Shown: piece by piece, positions 54,668-58,086 of the stretch | How the letters are laid out: each line of letters begins with the position of its first letter | Numbering within the stretch: the stretch's first letter is position 1 | From: Bacteroidales bacterium UBA2800 | GTDB taxonomy: Bacteria > Bacteroidota > Bacteroidia > Bacteroidales > Paludibacteraceae | Reading direction: 5' to 3' | Length of the DNA stretch: 58,086 nt | Assembly (NCBI GenBank): GCA_002351925.1 | Contig: DEHM01000024.1 | Location: 52,572-110,657, forward strand | The notes under the pieces: generated by a model | The model's input: the letters and a program-made list of their open reading frames with translations, nothing else | Database searches by the model: none | What the model was told of the DNA's origin: nothing | Made by a program: the position numbers and the translations under genes

Positions 54668-55423
54668 TTATTTGAATTTGGTAATCTGGTCGATGGCGTT
54701 GTGTATCTTGCCTTTCTCCAGTTTGTAGGTCACGTTCACGTACGCTACGTCGCGCAGGAAGTCGATATGGCCTACCTCTACCTCCACGATGTCTAAGCCC
54801 GTGCGCTCCGTCAGATCGGCGATGAGCGCTGCTCTGTTCTCGGGTTTGATGTTCTCAATCTTCTCGTAGAGCACGATCTTCGTCGATGTACGTCTGCGGT
54901 TCTGCCATGCTTCGAATATGCGAGCCAGCACAATGATAACCACATTCGCAAACACCAACAAGTACCACGACAGACCGTCGGCTTTCAGGCTCAGCGAGTT
55001 GATAACCGACACGGCGATGATGAGGAACATATAGTTCATCTCGCGGATGGGCACCGTCTCTGTGCGGTAACGTATCATGCCGAAGATGGCAAACAGACCC
55101 AGCACGAAGCCCGTCTGGATGTCGAGAATCTGCATCAGCCAGAGCAGTACGAACATACCGCTCGAGAACAGCATGTAGGTCACGTAGTAGTCGCGCCGAC
55201 GCGAGAAACGATAGTAGATGCAGTACACTATCAGCCATGTCACCAGCAGGTTGAAAAGGAACATCAGCGGCATCGTGATGACGTTGACGCTCACGTGAAG
55301 CCAGTCGGCCAGACTGTTCATCAAATAGGAGATACTGTCGGTAGCGCCGAAACGCTCGGCTATCGACGGATCGGTGTCCATAAACTCCAGGGTGGGGTTG
55401 GATAAATCAACTTGGAAAAGCAT
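54668..55423 (-). CDS. DUF4956 membrane protein
   Basis: A 251-residue protein with about four membrane helices in the first 160 residues (VITMPLMFLFNLLVTWLIVYCIYY; MLFSSGMFVLLWLMQIL; GLFAIFGMIRYRTETVPIREMNYMF is the family signature) and a soluble C-terminal domain (ENRAALIADLTERTGLDIVEVEVGHID). DUF4956 genes commonly follow VTC-domain genes, as here, and the pair is thought to work together. Function unknown. Confidence 0.87.
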   Translation of the reverse strand: MLFQVDLSNPTLEFMDTDPSIAERFGATDSISYLMNSLADWLHVSVNVITMPLMFLFNLLVTWLIVYCIYYRFSRRRDYYVTYMLFSSGMFVLLWLMQILDIQTGFVLGLFAIFGMIRYRTETVPIREMNYMFLIIAVSVINSLSLKADGLSWYLLVFANVVIIVLARIFEAWQNRRRTSTKIVLYEKIENIKPENRAALIADLTERTGLDIVEVEVGHIDFLRDVAYVNVTYKLEKGKIHNAIDQITKFK

Positions 55424-55428
55424 ATCGC

Positions 55429-55463
55429 TAAACTTTAAACTTTAAACATTAAACATTCAACAT
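55429..55463 (-). repeat. Heptamer tandem repeat before the DUF4956 gene
   Basis: Plus-strand TAAACTT twice, TAAACAT twice, TCAACAT once: five heptamers, overlapping the end of the VTC-type gene and ending 5 nt before the DUF4956 ATG. In gene sense the unit is ATGTTTA. Confidence 0.7.
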
Positions 55464-56228
55464 CTTTTCTATTTTCCGTATTTTGGCTTTGAAACGATTC
55501 CGTTTCAGGTGCGGCGAGGTGAGCGCCGTGCCGATGCAGTACTTGCTGATTTTCAGCGGCTTGATACGGTTGTCGAGCATAATCTTCGTCATGGGCGAAT
55601 AGACGTTCCCGTCGCGCTTGAGCTCGATGATCACGAGCTGGTCGTAACTCTTCTTCTCGCCCGTAACGACATTGTCCCAGATGAGGTCCATGTCGATGGT
55701 CAGTCGTTCGGTCTTCGCCTTGTTGACCAGCGTGATGCGGTGGAACTTCGTGCTCAGGTGCGGACTCAGTTCGCTCCATTGGTAGCGGCTCTTGGCGGCG
55801 ATGAATGTCTCCACGCTCCAGAGCTCTTTCTTCGTCTCGCCGAAGGTGTCGCCTTGCAGCGCAAAACCCGGTACGAGGATACGTTTCTTCTTCGTGCGGC
55901 CTTTGTTGTTCTTGCGCTTTATCTCCAGAAAGGTCAGCCGGCTCTCTACGTATTGCCTTACCCGTATCTTCTGCCTTACCAGTTGCCGGTCGTGATGGCG
56001 GATATACATGTCGAGCGTGTCGGTGTCGTAGTACATCGTGTCGTACGTCGCGATACGCTTTCCGTCTATCTCCTGGGCATAATAGTCCTTCTCGGCCGCC
56101 TGCAGGATAGCCGGCAGCACCGCCATCGGCACCGCAAACTTGGTGTCGATACGGTTCATCAGTTTCACGCTCTCCATCTCGCTCAGCGAGATAGGGGCGA
56201 ACCTACTTATCAGAGAAGATATACTCAA
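55449..56228 (-). CDS. VTC-domain protein (polyphosphate polymerase-like)
   Basis: A 259-residue VTC-domain protein, the fold of the catalytic part of yeast polyphosphate polymerase Vtc4. Seen: FAPISLSEMESVKLMNRIDTKF at the N-terminus, basic residues in the tunnel motifs RQKIRVRQYVESR and LEIKRKNNKGR, and DMDLIWDN and IIELKRDG with the acidic metal-binding residues. The only start that keeps the conserved first segment is TTG 56228; the first ATG (56177) would remove it. It overlaps the upstream gene by 26 nt. Polyphosphate synthesis is plausible, not shown. Confidence 0.83.
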   Translation of the reverse strand: MSISSLISRFAPISLSEMESVKLMNRIDTKFAVPMAVLPAILQAAEKDYYAQEIDGKRIATYDTMYYDTDTLDMYIRHHDRQLVRQKIRVRQYVESRLTFLEIKRKNNKGRTKKKRILVPGFALQGDTFGETKKELWSVETFIAAKSRYQWSELSPHLSTKFHRITLVNKAKTERLTIDMDLIWDNVVTGEKKSYDQLVIIELKRDGNVYSPMTKIMLDNRIKPLKISKYCIGTALTSPHLKRNRFKAKIRKIEKMLNV

Positions 56229-56643
56229 AGACCTTCACGCTATAGAGTTTGCCGTTAGGCAAGTAGTTATATTGTTTGGCTTTGGTGCCGTCGGCGTTCC
56301 ACTCATATTTGCGGATACGTACGGGGCGGTTGCGGTCGTTGTATTCCACTTCTTCCAATACCTTGCCCGTCTTGTCGTCATACTTCGACGTGATACGCTT
56401 GCGTTGACCGTACGAGGCATATTCTATCTCCTCTATACAGCGACCTTGGGCGTCATACACCTTGATGTGGTCCAGCCAGCGGGCTTTGCTCCTCGAGTCG
56501 GTGTTCCACTCTTTCACCGTCAGGTTTTTCCGCTTCTCGCGTTTAGCGAGTTGTTCCGGGGTCAGCAGGCTGTTCGCAAAACTGCCCAGCGCCAGCGCGA
56601 GTACTAAACTCGCAGCCGCAATACGTTTGATTGTAAAAGTCAT
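56203..56643 (-). CDS. Small secreted YD-repeat-like protein
   Basis: A 146-residue protein with a clear signal peptide (IAAASLVLALALGSFANS). The body is tyrosine- and glycine-rich with motifs such as KVYDAQGRCIEEIEYASYG and KYEWNADGTKAKQYNYLPNG, similar to RHS/YD repeats and predicted to form beta-hairpins. Its start lies inside the queH gene (101-nt overlap). Function unknown. Confidence 0.7.
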   Translation of the reverse strand: MTFTIKRIAAASLVLALALGSFANSLLTPEQLAKREKRKNLTVKEWNTDSRSKARWLDHIKVYDAQGRCIEEIEYASYGQRKRITSKYDDKTGKVLEEVEYNDRNRPVRIRKYEWNADGTKAKQYNYLPNGKLYSVKVFEYIFSDK

Positions 56644-57241
56644 ATTCTTTCAGTAATTGGTTTCTTCGTTCTTGTAATCCGTCTTTCCGCCAGTTCTGCG
56701 CCCAGAACTGCACAGTCTGTATTCTGTCAGCGGAGCGGTCGGTATTCTGTACGCTTGCTGCCCGCTCTCCCGCCGCGTTTATCTGCTCCAGGTTTTTCCA
56801 GCGCGAGGAGGCGAGGGTAGTGGCAAAATAGCGTATTCCAAGCTGTTGCGCCTTGCGTGCTGTAGCGAGCAGACGGTGGTAGAAACACGCCTCGCAGCGT
56901 CGGCCCCGTTCGGGCTCATTTTCCAGTCCGCAAATATCGTTCCGCCATAACTGGTGTTGTGTTTCCCAACTGTTTTTCTCCTTCCCTTCAGGGAGGGCTG
57001 GGATAGGCTCATCTCCGTCTATCCACCGTATTCCCAAACTCTCCGCATGACGCTTACTCTCCTGCTTGCGTATCTCGTATTCGGCCTGGGGGGATATGTT
57101 CGGGTTGTAGTAGTATATCACGGGCGTTATCTCGTGCGCCAGGAGCCATTCTACGATGGCCGAACTACACGGCGCACAACACGCATGCAGCAGCACTTCC
57201 CGGCACCCTTCCGGCACTATGATACTCGCTTGTCTTCCCAT
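56543..57241 (-). CDS. queH: Epoxyqueuosine reductase QueH
   Basis: A 232-residue QueH (DUF208) protein, catalysing the last step of queuosine synthesis in tRNA. Metal/Fe-S cysteines: LHACCAPCSS near residue 20, GRRCEACFYHRL around 120 and YCGCEFS near the end. The ATG 57241 is used, 14 nt after the estimated transcription start; the open frame continues upstream through the promoter and should be ignored. After YCGCEFS there is an extra tail of about 20 residues that overlaps the next gene's signal peptide. Confidence 0.92.
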   Translation of the reverse strand: MGRQASIIVPEGCREVLLHACCAPCSSAIVEWLLAHEITPVIYYYNPNISPQAEYEIRKQESKRHAESLGIRWIDGDEPIPALPEGKEKNSWETQHQLWRNDICGLENEPERGRRCEACFYHRLLATARKAQQLGIRYFATTLASSRWKNLEQINAAGERAASVQNTDRSADRIQTVQFWAQNWRKDGLQERRNQLLKEYDFYNQTYCGCEFSTRAGAGQFCEQPADPGTTR

Positions 57242-57261
57242 CTCCCAAACTTTTGCACTTG

Positions 57262-57292
57262 CAAAAGTACTGCTTTTTTTTGACTTGTGCAA
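57262..57292 (-). promoter_or_regulatory. Promoter of the queH operon
   Basis: Minus-strand TTG (57292-57290), 20-nt spacer CACAAGTCAAAAAAAAGCAG and TACTTTTG (57269-57262). Confidence 0.8.
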
Positions 57293-57374
57293 GAGTATTT
57301 GCATTTTTTTTGTTTGTGGGGCTTGCTGTGTTGGCTGCTACCTGCGGTGCGGACTCTATTTTTTTTGTGTTTAC

Positions 57375-57391
57375 GCGGGATGTTATCCCGC
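57375..57391. other. Inverted repeat in the long gene-poor stretch
   Basis: GCGGGAT/ATCCCGC with a GTT loop. No T-run follows on either strand. The stretch 57293-57449 otherwise holds T-rich sequence in which I see no gene. Confidence 0.4.
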
Positions 57392-57449
57392 CTGTGGATT
57401 CATCTTTTGGTTATAAGAGGATACTTTCGGTGTCTTTTTGCGAATGTAT

Positions 57450-57480
57450 ATGCATATGTCAAAAATATGTTGTAATTTTG
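57450..57480 (+). promoter_or_regulatory. Promoter in front of the 145-bp tandem duplication
   Basis: ATG (instead of TTG) at 57450-57452, 20-nt spacer CATATGTCAAAAATATGTTG and TAATTTTG 57473-57480, with G before and C after. The expected start site is near 57487. Confidence 0.7.
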
Positions 57481-57504
57481 CGGCGCAAAATCTGTTGGTA
57501 ACTA

Positions 57505-57621
57505 ATGAGTAGTGCAACAAACATATTATCTCAAACCCAAACTCTTGGTAAGAAAGTTCTTCCTAAGGGCAGTAGTTTGTTAAGACCGGGCTTATTGATT
57601 CCAAATTTGGTCATTTCGTAG
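57505..57621 (+). CDS. Possible small protein of 38 residues
   Basis: ATG 57505, about 18 nt after the predicted transcription start, to TAG 57621. The peptide starts MSSATNILSQTQTLGKKVLP and ends LIPNLVIS; it is basic in the middle and hydrophobic at the end. Its last 25 codons lie in the duplicated unit, and the two base differences in that part of the second copy are synonymous, but with only two changes this is weak. It could equally be non-coding RNA or the remnant of a longer gene. No homologue is recognised. Confidence 0.35.
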   Translation: MSSATNILSQTQTLGKKVLPKGSSLLRPGLLIPNLVIS

Positions 57622-57687
57622 CCCTTATGGTGAAATAATTCAAAAAACATCAAAAACTTGCAAAAAGTCCCGCATATATTTGCATAT
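57543..57687 (+). repeat. 145-bp direct repeat, copy 1
   Basis: Starts TCTTGGTAAG and ends CATAT. It contains an internal inverted repeat TAAGGGC...GCCCTTA enclosing a CCAAATTTGG palindrome, so the transcript can fold. It is cut off within the terminator left arm and loop, so it lacks a working terminator. Confidence 0.95.
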
Positions 57688-57832
57688 TCTTGGTAAGAAA
57701 GTTCTACCTAAGGGCAGTAGTTTGTTAAGGCCGGGCTTATTGATTCCAAATTTGGTCATTTCGTAGCCCTTATGGTGAAGTAATTCAAAAAACATCAAAA
57801 ACTTGCAAAAAGTCCCGCATATATTTGCATAT
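57688..57832 (+). repeat. 145-bp direct repeat, copy 2
   Basis: Directly adjoining copy 1 and differing at three positions by eye (about 98% identity). It runs into a complete terminator and a second promoter. Confidence 0.95.
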
Positions 57833-57844
57833 GTGGGATTTTTT
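57813..57844 (+). terminator. Intrinsic terminator after repeat copy 2
   Basis: TCCCGCATAT/ATATGTGGGA, a 10-bp stem with one G-U pair and a 6-nt loop, followed by TTTTTT at 57839-57844. The loop contains the -33 TTG of the next promoter. Confidence 0.8.
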
Positions 57845-57855
57845 GTGTACCTTTG
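57825..57855 (+). promoter_or_regulatory. Promoter of the gene running off the window
   Basis: TTG 57825-57827, 20-nt spacer CATATGTGGGATTTTTTGTG and TACCTTTG 57848-57855. The leader to the ATG at 58040 is about 178 nt, the longest in the window. Confidence 0.75.
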
Positions 57856-57885
57856 CACTCGATTTACGGTACTATAGTACGCGAT

Positions 57886-57951
57886 TAGTATGCAGTTAGT
57901 AGGTAATTAGTAGGTTATTAGTAGGTGATTAGTAGGTTGTTAGTAGGTTAT
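57886..57951 (+). repeat. 11-bp tandem repeat in a long leader
   Basis: Six 11-bp units of the form TAGTAGGTNAT (first unit diverged), in the 5' leader between the promoter and the ATG at 58040. Confidence 0.85.
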
Positions 57952-58039
57952 AGTCGAGATCATCCAGAGACAATTGCGTACCGTCCAAGTACCGTCATTA
58001 CCCAATATAGCTCATTTTTAACTACCAAATATTCACTTT

Positions 58040-58086
58040 ATGGCAAAAATTCATTATTCACCGGGCATCGACCGCACACTTGGAGC
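58040..58086 (+). CDS. Start of a gene truncated by the window end
   Basis: ATG at 58040 opens a frame starting MAKIHYSPGIDRTLG, continuing past the last base. It is preceded by an AT-rich stretch ending TTCACTTT and lies downstream of a good promoter. The 15 residues are too few to assign a family. Confidence 0.6.
   Translation, partial: MAKIHYSPGIDRTLG

Larger units (their letters stand above)
57488..57844 (+). ncRNA. Candidate transcript covering the tandem duplication
   Basis: A promoter, a stretch of about 355 nt with two structured 145-nt units, and an intrinsic terminator define a complete transcription unit without a conventional gene. Boundaries are inferred from those signals. It could be a structured RNA or the mRNA of the 38-residue peptide. 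Confidence 0.4.

Noticed and set aside
57375..57391. Terminator for the queH region or the upstream plus strand
   Set aside because: Good 7-bp hairpin but no T-run after it on either strand, and no gene ends next to it.
57543..57832. CRISPR-like array
   Set aside because: Only two adjoining 145-bp copies with no spacers; no cas genes in the window.
57640..57858. 72-codon minus-strand frame across the 145-bp repeats
   Set aside because: It crosses both repeat copies and the plus-strand terminator and promoter, and has no minus-strand promoter. The repetition in its translation comes only from the DNA duplication.

Overview
The window reads as one chromosomal segment of a Bacteroidales bacterium (Bacteroidota), probably gut- or anaerobe-associated. 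The evidence is: promoters of the Bacteroidota type (TTG, about 20 nt, TAnnTTTG) instead of sigma-70 boxes; no purine-rich Shine-Dalgarno sites before genes; several families typical of the phylum (DUF4831, DUF4835, DUF4956, DUF5723, a gliding-type C-terminal domain, a type III phosphoglycerate dehydrogenase with Lys in place of the catalytic His); and an SRP RNA of the Bacteroidales kind. Base composition looks even throughout, close to 50% GC. I see no prophage, transposase, integrase, CRISPR array, rRNA or tRNA. No genus can be assigned from sequence alone.

Layout. (1) 1-9629, plus strand: a tight run from a truncated gyrA through a TPR protein, ruvX, def, mntP, a DUF3109 protein, cinA, a PD40/OmpA protein and a secreted phosphoesterase, closed by a terminator that overlaps the next promoter. 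(2) 9736-16803, plus: carboxyltransferase, serC, serA, a protein with a gliding-type C-terminal domain, and an M3 peptidase; its likely terminator lies inside the convergent rsmG gene. (3) 16806-22714, minus: rsmG, yebC, a large OmpA/TSP3 outer-membrane protein and a lipoprotein with its own promoter. (4) 22806-24212, minus: a RecD-like helicase; then on the plus strand an SRP RNA gene (ffs), absent from any protein-only view. (5) 24404-45630, minus: an almost gapless 16-gene run from a GH53 galactanase through ettA, tilS, aroE, DUF4831, DUF4835, recN, rarA, hemW, PBP1A, TPR, a TraB-like protein, a small membrane protein, an amidase-like protein and rlmD to a subtilase, apparently read from one recognisable promoter. 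(6) 45805-52590, plus: gdhA, a response-regulator/PPDK ATP-grasp fusion, a Na/Pi cotransporter and a SIMPL protein. (7) 52587-54652: an SDR gene and an aminotransferase gene with overlapping divergent promoters. (8) 54668-57241, minus: queH, a small secreted protein, a VTC-type protein and DUF4956. (9) 57242-58039: a gene-poor stretch with two plus-strand promoters, a tandem 145-bp duplication ending in a terminator (candidate small RNA or small-protein locus) and an 11-bp tandem repeat in the leader of a gene that runs off the window.

Common threads. Ten promoters can be aligned by eye; all share G before and C after the TAnnTTTG box, and most share a TATGTCAAAA-like spacer. Several gene junctions carry short tandem repeats (7, 8 or 11 bp) just before the start codon, and related heptamers sit inside cinA and aroE. 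Three secreted enzymes share a short C-terminal tail. The most unusual single protein is the two-receiver-domain plus PPDK ATP-grasp fusion next to glutamate dehydrogenase. All family names come from motif recognition; no database search was run.
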